Below are positions 19,191-27,968 of a DNA stretch of 64,000 nucleotides, piece after piece (the first letter of the stretch is position 1; every line of letters starts with the position of its first letter). The notes beneath the pieces are model-generated. The model had not been told where the DNA came from and made no database searches. It saw only the letters and a list, made by a program, of their open reading frames with translations. The position numbers and the translations under genes were made by a program. The stretch comes from Clostridium folliculivorans (GTDB lineage Bacteria > Bacillota > Clostridia > Clostridiales > Clostridiaceae): positions 157,013 to 221,012 of the forward strand of contig NZ_BQXY01000001.1 in the NCBI RefSeq assembly GCF_024341905.1, in the 5' to 3' direction.

Positions 19191-19860
19191 CTCCCCATAT
19201 AGTATGAATTATTTTATTACCTTCCATATGTTGCTCAAGCTTATCTCTAATTCTGCTCATATGCACCATTACCGTATTATTAGACTGGAAATATGTTTCT
19301 TTCCATACTCTTTGGAAAATTTCCTCGGCGCTAAAAACTCTCCCTCTATTTGTAGCTAATAAATAGAGAATTTCAAATTCTCTTGCTGTAAGATCTATAT
19401 CTTTATCATCAATGGTAACCTTATGCTTATTTTTATTTATTAACATTGACTCTATCCTTATAATCTCATCTGAAGAATGATTTCTTGTATTTAAAAAATA
19501 TGCTCTTCTAAATAATGCTCTTATCCTAACTGTAAGTTCTAGATGATTAAATGGCTTACAAACATAGTCGTCTGCACCAGTCATAATTCCTTGTATTTTA
19601 TCCATATCTTCAGCTTTGGCACTTAGCATAAGAATTGGGATATTATATTTTTCCCTTGTTCTTCTACATACTTCTAAGCCATCCATTTTTGGCATCATTA
19701 TATCTAAAACCATTAGGTGAATATCTTCTTTATCCAATATTTCTAATGCTTCTTCTCCACAACTTGCTTTAAATACTGTATATCCCTCATTTAAAAGGTT
19801 TATTTCTAATAAATCTCTTATTTCTCTTTCATCATCAACAACAAGAATATTATTATTCAT
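19168..19860 (-). CDS. VanR-like OmpR-family response regulator
   Basis: A two-domain regulator of 230 residues. The receiver has VVDDE (acidic pocket), LDIMMPKMDG (phosphorylated Asp), LSAKAE and VCKPF (the Lys). The C-terminal half is a winged helix (LTAREFEILYLLATNRGRVFS, SRIRDKLEQ). The frame opens at a TTG (19872), but GGAGAAG lies suitably before the ATG at 19860, so I use that. It sits between the vanY-like gene (20 nt upstream) and the sensor, in one operon. Confidence 0.92.
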   Translation of the reverse strand: MNNNILVVDDEREIRDLLEINLLNEGYTVFKASCGEEALEILDKEDIHLMVLDIMMPKMDGLEVCRRTREKYNIPILMLSAKAEDMDKIQGIMTGADDYVCKPFNHLELTVRIRALFRRAYFLNTRNHSSDEIIRIESMLINKNKHKVTIDDKDIDLTAREFEILYLLATNRGRVFSAEEIFQRVWKETYFQSNNTVMVHMSRIRDKLEQHMEGNKIIHTIWGVGYKIEK

Positions 19861-19880
19861 CTTCTTCTCCAACTTTATAA

Positions 19881-20597
19881 TTATTTGTCTAAATATTCTT
19901 CTAACGTAATATTATTATCATAGATATATTTAGCAGTATTTTTTCCAACATATCTAATATGCCATGGTTCATATTCTATACCGGTTATGTTTTTCTTACC
20001 ATATGGATATCTTATAATAAAACCAAATCTATAGCAATTCTTTGCGAGCCAATCTGCTTCTTTCGTTCCTTTTGCAAAATATTTTCCTTGATTTGTTATG
20101 TCAATACATAGTCCTGTTTGATGTTCACTATAACCTGGTCTAGCTACGTATGCATCTGCAAGCTTTTCTCCTTCTGATAACACTCGATTGTTATAAGTAT
20201 TCTGTTGTGTTTTATATGACCTATATCCAGAGTTGCCAAGCAATGTTATTCCGTCTTTTTTAGCTTCGGAAACTAATTGCTCTAGTGGTTGCGCTATAAT
20301 TCCTGCTACATGCTTTTCTTCATTACTTACACCAGAGGCGAATTTTATATTTGGTATAGTTAAATTTTTTGGTATATAAGTTTCTTCGAGAACATGTTCT
20401 TCATTTACTAATAAGAGTTGAGAATTTATATCTGTATCATTATTATCGTTTTTATAATTATTATTACTGCTAACTGATTGAGACTTTGTACTTGAACCTA
20501 AAATAAATTCCTTAAGGTTTAACATATATTTTACTAAAGATAAAAGTCCGCAAATTATAATGATAAATACCAAGACATTTTTAAATCCATTTTTCAT
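19881..20597 (-). CDS. VanY-type D-alanyl-D-alanine carboxypeptidase (M15B)
   Basis: This is a membrane-anchored peptidase that trims the terminal D-Ala of peptidoglycan stem peptides. The 238 residues have an N-terminal anchor (about 6-27), a Ser/Asn-rich linker and the M15B domain. That domain has SGYRSYKTQQ, then SEHQTGLCIDI (zinc His and Asp) and EPWHIRYVG (catalytic Glu/zinc His). AAGGAG lies before the ATG. It is first in an operon with the regulator and sensor genes, so the pair probably controls it. No vanH, vanA or vanX is present, so this alone does not predict glycopeptide resistance. Confidence 0.9.
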   Translation of the reverse strand: MKNGFKNVLVFIIIICGLLSLVKYMLNLKEFILGSSTKSQSVSSNNNYKNDNNDTDINSQLLLVNEEHVLEETYIPKNLTIPNIKFASGVSNEEKHVAGIIAQPLEQLVSEAKKDGITLLGNSGYRSYKTQQNTYNNRVLSEGEKLADAYVARPGYSEHQTGLCIDITNQGKYFAKGTKEADWLAKNCYRFGFIIRYPYGKKNITGIEYEPWHIRYVGKNTAKYIYDNNITLEEYLDK

Positions 20598-21038
20598 ATT
20601 GTCTACACTCCTTTAAGTATCATAAATTCATTGTAGGAGGTAGAATTTACAGCAATTATAAAAATTTCTTAAGAAATCTTAAGTTTTTGCTATATATCAA
20701 TAATAGTATTAAAGGTATTTTTGTTCTTATGTAAAAAAGAAAGTATAAATACTGTCATATTAAGTAAGTAGATTAGAATAGATTTTAGAGTGTGCTATAA
20801 AGATGGAGGAGTATATTGGCTAGTATAGTAGATGGATGAATAAGCGAATAAGCATTAATAAGTAATAATTTAATAACGTAAGCAAATTAAAGAAAAATGC
20901 AAGTATTTCCTTTTGAAGAGGGTTGATAATTAATTTTAATTGATAATTATTATTTACAAATAATAAAATTAGGACTATTATTAAATCAGACGGAAACAAT
21001 CGGAATTAAAGGATTGTTTTATAAGAGAGGTGTTTTAA
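20598..21038. other. Divergent regulatory gap, vanY-like / korA-like
   Basis: This 440-bp AT-rich gap holds the two divergent promoters. An imperfect palindrome TTTCTTAAGAAATCTTAAG lies near 20667-20685, on the vanY side. A Fur-box-like TGATAATTATTATTT lies at 20941-20955. An 8-bp hairpin (20994-21001 with 21012-21019) stands directly before the korA ribosome binding site. No gene was seen. Confidence 0.45.
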
Positions 21039-22709
21039 TTGAAACTTAATATACTAATTGGAGGAAGCGCTGGACAAGGAATGGATACAGTTAGCGTGTT
21101 CCTTGAAAAAGCTCTGAAAAAAGGTGGATTTTATGTTTTCTCAAATAAAGACTATATGTCTAGAGTAAGAGGTGGACATAACTTTACACAAATAAGATTC
21201 GGAGATGAACCGATATATTCTCATGATGCAAAATTGGACTTGATACTTGCATTAGATAGAGATACAGTAGAAATTCATAAGGATAAATTAAATGAAAATG
21301 GAATAATAATAGCTGACGAAGCTATTCAGTATGATGATAAGAGATTAGTTAGACTTCCATTACTAAAGACAGCTAAGGATGTAGGATTATCAAAAGCTTT
21401 TACTTTTGTTGCGGCAGGAGCAATCTTGAAGCATTTTGGGATAAAAGGTAATTTTGAAGATTTTATAGCTAAGAAGCTTGCTGAACCTATAAGAAATAAA
21501 AATATAGAGGCCTTCAAAAAGGGTAGAGATTTAGTAGATGAGAGATTTACTATTACAGGTAAAGTCTTATCTAATCACCTAATCATAAACGGAAATGATG
21601 CAATTGGACTAGGGGCATTAATTGGTGGATTATCTTTCTATTCGGCATATCCTATGACTCCGGCTACAAGTGTAATGACATATCTTTCAAAAAAATCATT
21701 GGAGGCTGGTATAGTTGTTGAACAGGCTGAAGATGAAATAAGTGCAATAAATATGGCTATTGGAGCATCATATGCAGGGGCTAGAGCTATGACTGGTTCC
21801 TCTGGTGGTGGAGTAGCATTAATGGTTGAGGCGTTTGGCTTAGCTGGAATAACTGAAACTCCATTAGTAGTAATTGACTCACAAAGACCAGGTCCTGCAA
21901 CAGGACTCCCAACTAGAACAGAACAAAGTGACTTAAGTTTTCTACTAACTGCATCACAAGGAGAATTTCCGAGAGTGGTTCTAAGTGTAAGAAATGCTGA
22001 AGATGCATTCTATCAAACTTTTAGAGCACTAAATATAGCAGATAAGTATCAAACTTTAGTTATACTATTAACAGATCAATATCTTGCAGATTCTAATATA
22101 ACAATACCTAGATTTGCGCTTGAAGATTTGAAAATTGAAAGACATATCTCAGATGGAACTGGATTAGATGAAGAATATAGGCGATATAAGATAACTGAAT
22201 CAGGAATTTCGCCAAGATTAATACCTGGTAAGGTTAAAGGTCAAGTGGTACTAGTGGATAGTGATGAACATACTGAGTACTCACATATAACAGAAGAAGC
22301 TGATATAAGAAATGCTCAGATGGAAAAGAGAATGAGGAAACTAGACTTGTTAATAAAAGAAGATCTACAAGAGCCGGATTATTTTGGTGGAGAAGATATA
22401 GATGTACTTTTAGTAAGTTGGGGATCAACCTTCGGAGCTGTAAAGGAAGCAGCTGAGGCACTTAACGATACAGGAATTAAGGTAGGAGCATTATCCTTTG
22501 GAGATATATATCCTTTACCTGAAAAACTTTTGAAAAAATACAGTAATAAAGCTAAAAAAGTAATAAATGTAGAGCAAAACTTTACAGGTCAATTAGGTAA
22601 ACTTATAACACAAGAGACAGGAATATTGATGGATGATAGTATTTTGAAATATGATGGACGTCAGATAACTTCAGATGAAATAGTTTCAAGACTATCTGGG
22701 GAGGTTTAG
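21039..22709 (+). CDS. korA: 2-oxoacid:ferredoxin oxidoreductase, fused gamma-alpha subunit
   Basis: It oxidises a 2-oxoacid with CoA to an acyl-CoA, CO2 and reduced ferredoxin, together with the next gene. The 556 residues fuse the gamma domain (about 1-185, GGSAGQGMDTVS and YMSRVRGGHN) to the alpha pyrimidine-binding domain (about 190-370, SFYSAYPMTPATSVM, EDEISAINMAIGASYAGARA) and a C-terminal domain. The start is a TTG at 21039 behind AGAGAGGTG at good spacing. The type resembles 2-oxoglutarate (Kor) enzymes; the exact substrate cannot be read from sequence. Confidence 0.88.
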   Translation: MKLNILIGGSAGQGMDTVSVFLEKALKKGGFYVFSNKDYMSRVRGGHNFTQIRFGDEPIYSHDAKLDLILALDRDTVEIHKDKLNENGIIIADEAIQYDDKRLVRLPLLKTAKDVGLSKAFTFVAAGAILKHFGIKGNFEDFIAKKLAEPIRNKNIEAFKKGRDLVDERFTITGKVLSNHLIINGNDAIGLGALIGGLSFYSAYPMTPATSVMTYLSKKSLEAGIVVEQAEDEISAINMAIGASYAGARAMTGSSGGGVALMVEAFGLAGITETPLVVIDSQRPGPATGLPTRTEQSDLSFLLTASQGEFPRVVLSVRNAEDAFYQTFRALNIADKYQTLVILLTDQYLADSNITIPRFALEDLKIERHISDGTGLDEEYRRYKITESGISPRLIPGKVKGQVVLVDSDEHTEYSHITEEADIRNAQMEKRMRKLDLLIKEDLQEPDYFGGEDIDVLLVSWGSTFGAVKEAAEALNDTGIKVGALSFGDIYPLPEKLLKKYSNKAKKVINVEQNFTGQLGKLITQETGILMDDSILKYDGRQITSDEIVSRLSGEV

Positions 22710-22712
22710 AAA

Positions 22713-23576
22713 ATGTTAGAGTTAAAATTATATCAAAGTAATGATGAAAATACATGGTGTCCAGGGTGTGGAAACTTTTCTATACTTGATGGCATAAAGG
22801 AAGCTGTAGCGGAACTTAATATCTCACCAGAAGAACTCATGATGGTTTCTGGTATTGGTCAAGCTGCGAAAACTCCGCATTATATAAGAGCAAATGGATT
22901 TAATGGACTTCATGGTAGAGCACTTCCTCCAGCACAAGCTATAAAAATGGTTAATCCAAAATTAAAAGTAATAGTTACTTCAGGTGATGGAGATGCTTAT
23001 GGAGAAGGTGGAAATCACTTTGTTCACAATATAAGAAGAAACCTAGATTTCGTTCAATTAGTTCATGATAACCAAATATATGGACTTACAAAAGGACAAG
23101 GTTCTCCAACAACTGCAAGAGGACAAAAAACTTCTATGCAATTTGAAGGAGTAATATCTGAACCTTTAAATCCACTAGCTTTAGCAATCGCAGCAGGTGC
23201 TACTTTTGTTGCAAGAAGCTTTTCGGGAGATAAGGAACACTTAAAGAGTATGATTAAGGCAGCTGTAAATCACAAGGGGTATGCACTAATTGATATAATG
23301 CAGCCTTGTGTAAGTTTTAATAAAATAAATACTTTTAAGTGGTATAAGGACAGAGTTTATTATTTAGATGAAAACTATGACCAAAGTGATAAAGGCGCCG
23401 CAATAATTAAAGCTATGGAATTTGGAGATGGAGGAATACCTTTAGGAATACTTTATAAGGAAGAAGGTAAACCTACGTTCCATGATCTACACCCAGTACT
23501 AACTGCTGGAAATGTAATGGTCGATAGAAAGTGGGCTCCAATAGATGGAGAAAAGTTTGTAGAAGAATTTATGTAG
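22713..23576 (+). CDS. korB: 2-oxoacid:ferredoxin oxidoreductase, beta subunit
   Basis: This thiamine diphosphate-binding subunit works with the gamma-alpha protein 3 nt upstream. The 287 residues carry WCPGCGNF near the N-terminus, the HGRALPPAQA segment, and the ThDP motif GDGDAYGEGGNHF (about 90-102) with DNQIYGLTKGQGSPT after it. GGGAGG within the end of the previous gene serves the ATG. There is no separate four-cysteine delta (ferredoxin-like) subunit, as usual for this two-gene type. Confidence 0.9.
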   Translation: MLELKLYQSNDENTWCPGCGNFSILDGIKEAVAELNISPEELMMVSGIGQAAKTPHYIRANGFNGLHGRALPPAQAIKMVNPKLKVIVTSGDGDAYGEGGNHFVHNIRRNLDFVQLVHDNQIYGLTKGQGSPTTARGQKTSMQFEGVISEPLNPLALAIAAGATFVARSFSGDKEHLKSMIKAAVNHKGYALIDIMQPCVSFNKINTFKWYKDRVYYLDENYDQSDKGAAIIKAMEFGDGGIPLGILYKEEGKPTFHDLHPVLTAGNVMVDRKWAPIDGEKFVEEFM

Positions 23577-23601
23577 AATAAGATTAAAAAAGAAGAATAT
23601 A

Positions 23602-23655
23602 TGCCTGCCAAATCTTTCTCATATACATTGTGAAAGACAGATGTGCAAAAAAATA
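23602..23655 (+). repeat. Dispersed repeat family A, copy 3
   Basis: TGCCTGCCAAATCTTTCTC and TGTGAAAGACAGATGTGC form the family hairpin. It is joined to a GCTGAAGAAAGT..CTTCAGC terminator; copy 4 at 49903 has the same arrangement. Confidence 0.65.
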
Positions 23656-23684
23656 GCTGAAGAAAGTCGCTTCAGCTATTTTTT
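23651..23684. terminator. Bidirectional terminator between korB and rimI
   Basis: A perfect 12-bp stem (23651-23662 with 23670-23681) is followed by T residues on both strands. Confidence 0.9.
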
Positions 23685-23685
23685 A

Positions 23686-24126
23686 TTACCATCTTTTCCA
23701 CATAAGTAGAGCGTCTTCGCCATTATCTTCATAGTATTTTTTTCTAATACCTTCTTCGACAAAACCATATTTTGAATAAAGTTTTTGAGCGGCTATGTTT
23801 GACACTCTTACTTCTAAAGTCATAGCGATTACTTTTTTTTCGGAACATGTGGTTATCATCTTGTGTAATATCTTGTCTCCAACACCTCGATTTCTATAAT
23901 CAGGGTGAATTGCTATATTAGTTATATGGCCTTCATCAATTATTATCCACATTCCACCATAACCTATTACTTGGTCATCAAGTTTAGCCACAAGATATGT
24001 TGCAAAGCTGTTTTCTAATTCCTGCTCAAAGGATCTACGACTCCAAGGGTGTGGAAAAGAAAGTTTACTAATTTTAAGCACAGAATCAATATCGTCTATT
24101 CCCATAGATTCTATTTTTATATTCAT
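23686..24126 (-). CDS. rimI: Ribosomal-protein-alanine N-acetyltransferase RimI
   Basis: A GNAT acetyltransferase of 146 residues. The acetyl-CoA loop is HPDYRNRGVGDKIL (about 79-92) and the C-terminal family signature LEVRVSNIAAQKLYSKYGF follows. RimI acetylates the N-terminus of ribosomal protein S18 in E. coli. It is last in the tsaE-tsaB-rimI operon, and its start overlaps the tsaB stop by one base. This gene order is common in Firmicutes and supports the assignment. Confidence 0.93.
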   Translation of the reverse strand: MNIKIESMGIDDIDSVLKISKLSFPHPWSRRSFEQELENSFATYLVAKLDDQVIGYGGMWIIIDEGHITNIAIHPDYRNRGVGDKILHKMITTCSEKKVIAMTLEVRVSNIAAQKLYSKYGFVEEGIRKKYYEDNGEDALLMWKRW

Positions 24127-24827
24127 TAATCTAACCCCATTTTTTTATCATATTCTCTTTCGGCCTGTGACTTTCTAAGGTAAAATGGAGCTGTATCTTT
24201 TTCATCACAAATACCTTGCTCAAGTAGATTTATTCCTAATAATCCTAAAGTAGAAGCTCTAGCATAATTAAGATGAGGAGGTGAAAATACCGCATTGGTA
24301 AGAGCCATTTTTAAAGTTTCAAGATGCTTCTCAGTTCCGTCTCCTACAAAGAGTACAGAATCAGGTTCTTCCCTAAATCTATTTATGAGTTCATCAATGG
24401 AAAGAATCATGTAATCGGTCAATCTTTCTAAGTTTCCTGAAACATTTCTATATAAGGCAGTATATACGTTTCCTCTTAAAGCATCCATGATCGGACATAT
24501 TATCCCGTTATGAGTAATTACATTATATGCAAGTCCATCTAAATTAGAAATGGATATTGTGGGTTTTTTACCTCCAAAGCTCAGCCCTTTAATGGTGGCC
24601 ATGCCTATTCTAAGTCCAGTAAAAGAACCAGGCCCTTTAGAAACTACATACCCATCAATGTCGTTGACATTTAAATTACTAAGCTTTAGTACTGAATCAA
24701 TCATAGTCATTAGTATTTCAGAATGCTGTTTCTTATCCGTGATATTTATTTCGCTTACTACCGAATTATTTGAAACCAAAGCAACAGTAGCACTGCTTGA
24801 AGATGAATCTATTGAAAGAACTATCAT
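24126..24827 (-). CDS. tsaB: tRNA t6A synthesis protein TsaB
   Basis: TsaB is a pseudo-ATPase of the ASKHA fold that joins TsaD and TsaE in making N6-threonylcarbamoyladenosine (t6A37) on ANN-decoding tRNAs. The 233 residues start MIVLSIDSSSSSATVALV, and KGPGSFTGLRIGMATIKGL (about 65-83) is the family signature. It overlaps tsaE by 4 nt and rimI by 1 nt, so translation is coupled. No tsaD is in this cluster. Confidence 0.95.
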   Translation of the reverse strand: MIVLSIDSSSSSATVALVSNNSVVSEINITDKKQHSEILMTMIDSVLKLSNLNVNDIDGYVVSKGPGSFTGLRIGMATIKGLSFGGKKPTISISNLDGLAYNVITHNGIICPIMDALRGNVYTALYRNVSGNLERLTDYMILSIDELINRFREEPDSVLFVGDGTEKHLETLKMALTNAVFSPPHLNYARASTLGLLGINLLEQGICDEKDTAPFYLRKSQAEREYDKKMGLD

Positions 24828-25285
24828 ATACTTAACTCCTTAAGATAATCATATCTATTTCCAAAATATTTTATTGTTACTTTTCTCAAATTCTCTTCCT
24901 TCTCAGGAAGCTTTGAGAGCTTTATGTGAACAAATTGATCTGGTATAAGCTCTTCTATGTAATTGGCCCATTCTATAACACTTACTCCATTTCCAAATAT
25001 ATACTCATCAAAGCCTATTTCATATATTTCATCAGGATCTGACACTCTATATACATCAAAATGGAACAAAGATAGTCTGCCACTATGATACTCATTAACA
25101 ATATTAAAAGTAGGGCTGGTTATGTGTTCTTTAACATTTAACCCTTCGGCTATACCTTTAGTTATATGAGTCTTACCAGTACCTAAATCACCAGTAAGAC
25201 AAAAGATATCACCAGGATTACACATAGAACCTATTTTTCTTCCTAGCTCAATAGTATTATCAACAGAATTAATTATAAATTCCAT
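24824..25285 (-). CDS. tsaE: tRNA t6A synthesis ATPase TsaE
   Basis: A small P-loop ATPase needed for t6A formation with TsaB and TsaD. The 153 residues contain Walker A GDLGTGKTHITKGI (about 32-45), the switch-like SPTFNIVNEY and HFDVYRV, and EWANYIEE near the end. AAGGAGATTATT precedes the ATG at 25285. First gene of the operon. Confidence 0.95.
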   Translation of the reverse strand: MEFIINSVDNTIELGRKIGSMCNPGDIFCLTGDLGTGKTHITKGIAEGLNVKEHITSPTFNIVNEYHSGRLSLFHFDVYRVSDPDEIYEIGFDEYIFGNGVSVIEWANYIEELIPDQFVHIKLSKLPEKEENLRKVTIKYFGNRYDYLKELSI

Positions 25286-25353
25286 AATAATCTCCTTTCG
25301 AGAATAAAACCTTTTACTTTTATTATTCTAACCAATAATTTATAAAAAGAAAA

Positions 25354-25371
25354 GGTAATCTAACGATTACC
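25354..25371 (-). terminator. Terminator of the HD-GYP gene, overlapping its stop
   Basis: GGTAATC/GATTACC arms (25354-25360, 25365-25371) overlap the stop codon at 25367-25369. On the minus strand they are followed by CTTTTCTTTTTAT. Confidence 0.7.
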
Positions 25372-26602
25372 CAAGAGCATTTTTTAAATTTTCTACTGCT
25401 ATCTTACATATTGACCCATCTTCAACCATGGTATCAAGGATGCAAAATGCCATGTCCTTATTCATTCCTTTACGGTAAGGCCTGTCTTCAGTAAGCGCCT
25501 GGTATATATCACAAACTGCCATAACTCTACATTCTTCGGATAGCATATCTCCATCTATCCCTCTAGGATATCCGTTTCCGTTTAGTTTTTCATGGTGATT
25601 TGAGGCCCAATTACTTATCTCCTCAATACCATCCATTGAATCAAGTATTAACCTGGTGAAATAAGCATGAGACTTTATTCTTGAAAATTCATCCCCATCT
25701 AGTGGACCGTTTTTGTCTAAGATTTTTGATGGTATAGCAAGCTTCCCAATATCGTGAAAAAGCCCAGCAAGTTTCATTTTTAAGCATTTTTCATCATCAT
25801 AACCAATATGCTTAGAAACCATATATGCTAGTTCAGCAATACCACGTGAATGTCTAGCAGTAAATTCACTTTTTGCATCGATCATATCAGCAAATATTTC
25901 ACCTATGTTTATCAATTCTTGCATGTTTAATTTTATGTCTATAGGTGGAATTAGGTGATTTATGACCAAATCTAGATATCTATTGTTTTCAAGGTTTAAC
26001 CAAAATTCATCAGCAGAACTAATTTTAAGAAAGGCTTCGTAGATATTCTGTGAAAAAATCATGTTAACATTATCTAAAATTAAGCCTTTAATTTTATCTT
26101 TTTGTTCAAAATATGGAGCGTGGGTATTGTACTCTGAGTCTATTATGTCACTCATTCTAAGTATCTGACTAATTATAGGTATCTCAGTTTCTTTTTTTTG
26201 AAATACTCCATTTCCATCCCAGTGCTCGTGATGATAAAGTATTGCGTCGGAAAGATAACATATCTTTGGGATATGTTTTACTATATTTGAGCCTTCTAGA
26301 CAATGAATGCCAATTACTTCATCCACTGAATAATTTTTATACAATACATTTCCATAGCCTATGTCATGTAACAATGAACACATATATAGATCTTTATAAG
26401 TATCTTCATCTAGCTGCAAGGCATTTCCAAGTTCTAAAGCAATATACGCAGCTCGCTTTGAATGATACGTATAATCATCAAATACGATGTCTTGGATTGT
26501 TACCCCATTTAAGTTTTCTCTTACAACCTTTTCAACAGACTTCTCCGCTAGAGATACTGTTATTGATAAAGCAGGTATTATAGTATCGATTGAAACTTGC
26601 AT
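25367..26602 (-). CDS. HD-GYP domain protein, tandem HD
   Basis: This is a putative cyclic di-nucleotide phosphodiesterase of about 411 residues with two HD-type halves. The N-terminal half has LLHDIGYGNV and YHHEHWDGNG. The C-terminal half is a fuller HD-GYP with GLFHDIGKLAIPSKILDK, SHHEKLNGNGYPRGI and AVCDIYQALTEDRPYRKG. There is no membrane segment, so it is cytosolic. The frame extends to 26665, but GAGGTAAGC before the ATG at 26602 decides the start. A Spo0A-type box lies 24 bp upstream. Activity on cyclic-di-GMP is inferred from the motifs. Confidence 0.88.
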   Translation of the reverse strand: MQVSIDTIIPALSITVSLAEKSVEKVVRENLNGVTIQDIVFDDYTYHSKRAAYIALELGNALQLDEDTYKDLYMCSLLHDIGYGNVLYKNYSVDEVIGIHCLEGSNIVKHIPKICYLSDAILYHHEHWDGNGVFQKKETEIPIISQILRMSDIIDSEYNTHAPYFEQKDKIKGLILDNVNMIFSQNIYEAFLKISSADEFWLNLENNRYLDLVINHLIPPIDIKLNMQELINIGEIFADMIDAKSEFTARHSRGIAELAYMVSKHIGYDDEKCLKMKLAGLFHDIGKLAIPSKILDKNGPLDGDEFSRIKSHAYFTRLILDSMDGIEEISNWASNHHEKLNGNGYPRGIDGDMLSEECRVMAVCDIYQALTEDRPYRKGMNKDMAFCILDTMVEDGSICKIAVENLKNALG

Positions 26603-26625
26603 AATGCTTACCTCGTTAAGAAAAA

Positions 26626-26632
26626 TGTCGAA
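26626..26632. promoter_or_regulatory. Spo0A-type box
   Basis: TGTCGAA matches the 0A box exactly. A near copy (TTTGACA, reverse TGTCAAA) lies at about 26649-26655, next to the palindrome TGACAATAATGTCA. The region serves both the HD-GYP gene (minus) and the ZnuA-like gene (plus). Confidence 0.4.
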
Positions 26633-26742
26633 TATTATTTTATCATAATTTGACAATAATGTCATTAAGAAAGTAACATTAATGTTTGAATTAATATTAG
26701 ATTAGATATAAAATAAAGAATAGATAAAAGTGAGGTGGCGAA

Positions 26743-27666
26743 ATGAAAAAATTTGATATGAAAAAGTTCACTTTTGTATTGATAGGTATCAATATAATTT
26801 TTTTCATATTTATAAGCACATATTATAAGCCAAAGGTAGTCAATACAATAAATGATGATGTAGAACAAAGGGATACATATTTAAACATAATAACTACAAA
26901 TAAATTTATTTATTCTGCAACTAAACAACTGGTGAAAGATAAACATAATGTAACATACATGTTTAATAATAATTTTGATAGTCTAAACTTTAAGTTTACA
27001 AATGATTCTTTAGATAATGTTTCAAAATATGACCTGCTTTTATACATGGGCTCTAGTTCTGAGCCTTGGATAAATGGCTTTATAGATGGACTGAAAAAAG
27101 GAAAGGTAGGAATTGTTAATCTTTCTAGAGGCACTAAAACGTTGAATTATATAAAATCTCAGACCGTAGCTGGGTATGATATAAAAATAAATCCTTACTA
27201 CTGGCTAAGTCCTGACGAATATAAGATTATGCTCTATAATATAAAAAGTTCGATTCAGGATAAAGACCCGAAAAATAGGGATTTCTATGAAGAAAATTAT
27301 GAAGAGATGATATCTGAGCTAGATAAAGATAGTAAAGACGTAAAAGATTCCGTAAGTGTTCTAAGTGGATATACTGTATATACAACAGATGAAGATTTAG
27401 ATTATCTTACGAAGTATTTAGGTATAGATGTTATAAAACTCACAGATTTAACCAAAATTGATGATTATAAAAAAATGCTTAGTGGATCAGTAAATAAGAC
27501 CTTAATAGTATATAGTAACCAGGCCAAATTTAATGAGTTTAGCAGTAAGATAACTGGAACAACCTATTATCAAATGGAGATTAAGATACCAGAGTATGAT
27601 GAGCAATATAGATCTTATTTAGAAAACATAAGTTTAAAATTTAAGGGATTAAATAAAAAGTTATAA
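26743..27666 (+). CDS. ZnuA-like substrate-binding protein lacking metal ligands
   Basis: The protein (307 residues) follows the ZnuA-type cluster A-I binding-protein layout and aligns with the intact ZnuA at 41657. Examples are NPYYWLSPDEYKIML for DPHIWLS and KNRDFYEENYEEMISELDK for NKDFYEKNYKEF. The metal histidines are replaced: NPYYW has no His, and no GH..FGY motif is seen. The N-terminus has a membrane anchor (about 10-27) without a lipobox Cys. I infer a surface protein that lost metal binding. No ABC genes are near. GAGGTGG precedes the ATG. Confidence 0.7.
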   Translation: MKKFDMKKFTFVLIGINIIFFIFISTYYKPKVVNTINDDVEQRDTYLNIITTNKFIYSATKQLVKDKHNVTYMFNNNFDSLNFKFTNDSLDNVSKYDLLLYMGSSSEPWINGFIDGLKKGKVGIVNLSRGTKTLNYIKSQTVAGYDIKINPYYWLSPDEYKIMLYNIKSSIQDKDPKNRDFYEENYEEMISELDKDSKDVKDSVSVLSGYTVYTTDEDLDYLTKYLGIDVIKLTDLTKIDDYKKMLSGSVNKTLIVYSNQAKFNEFSSKITGTTYYQMEIKIPEYDEQYRSYLENISLKFKGLNKKL

Positions 27667-27694
27667 GTATTTTTATATACTTATAACTTTTTTT
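27657..27694 (+). terminator. Terminator of the ZnuA-like gene
   Basis: A perfect 14-bp stem (27657-27670 with 27677-27690) starts inside the last codons and is followed by T residues. Confidence 0.92.
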
Positions 27695-27968
27695 ATTGCC
27701 TATTATTGAATAAGTATTATTTATGAATTTATAATGCATTCTTTATAATTTGAAAAGAATAATAGTAAATCTTATAAAATTATTAATGAATTTGACTAGC
27801 ATTCATTCAATAAATAATGCTAAATTTTATGTATTGCATATAAAAATTAGCGTAAGATAATCAAATGAAAGAATTTTTTTAATTATTGGATAATTTTAAA
27901 AAATAATATATAATTACCGCAATAAATGGCTTATAATATATATATAAGGAAATCGAGGGGGAGAGACT

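Noticed and set aside
18072..20597. Vancomycin resistance cluster
   Set aside because: Only vanY-, vanR- and vanS-like genes are present; vanH, the D-Ala-D-Lac ligase and vanX are missing.
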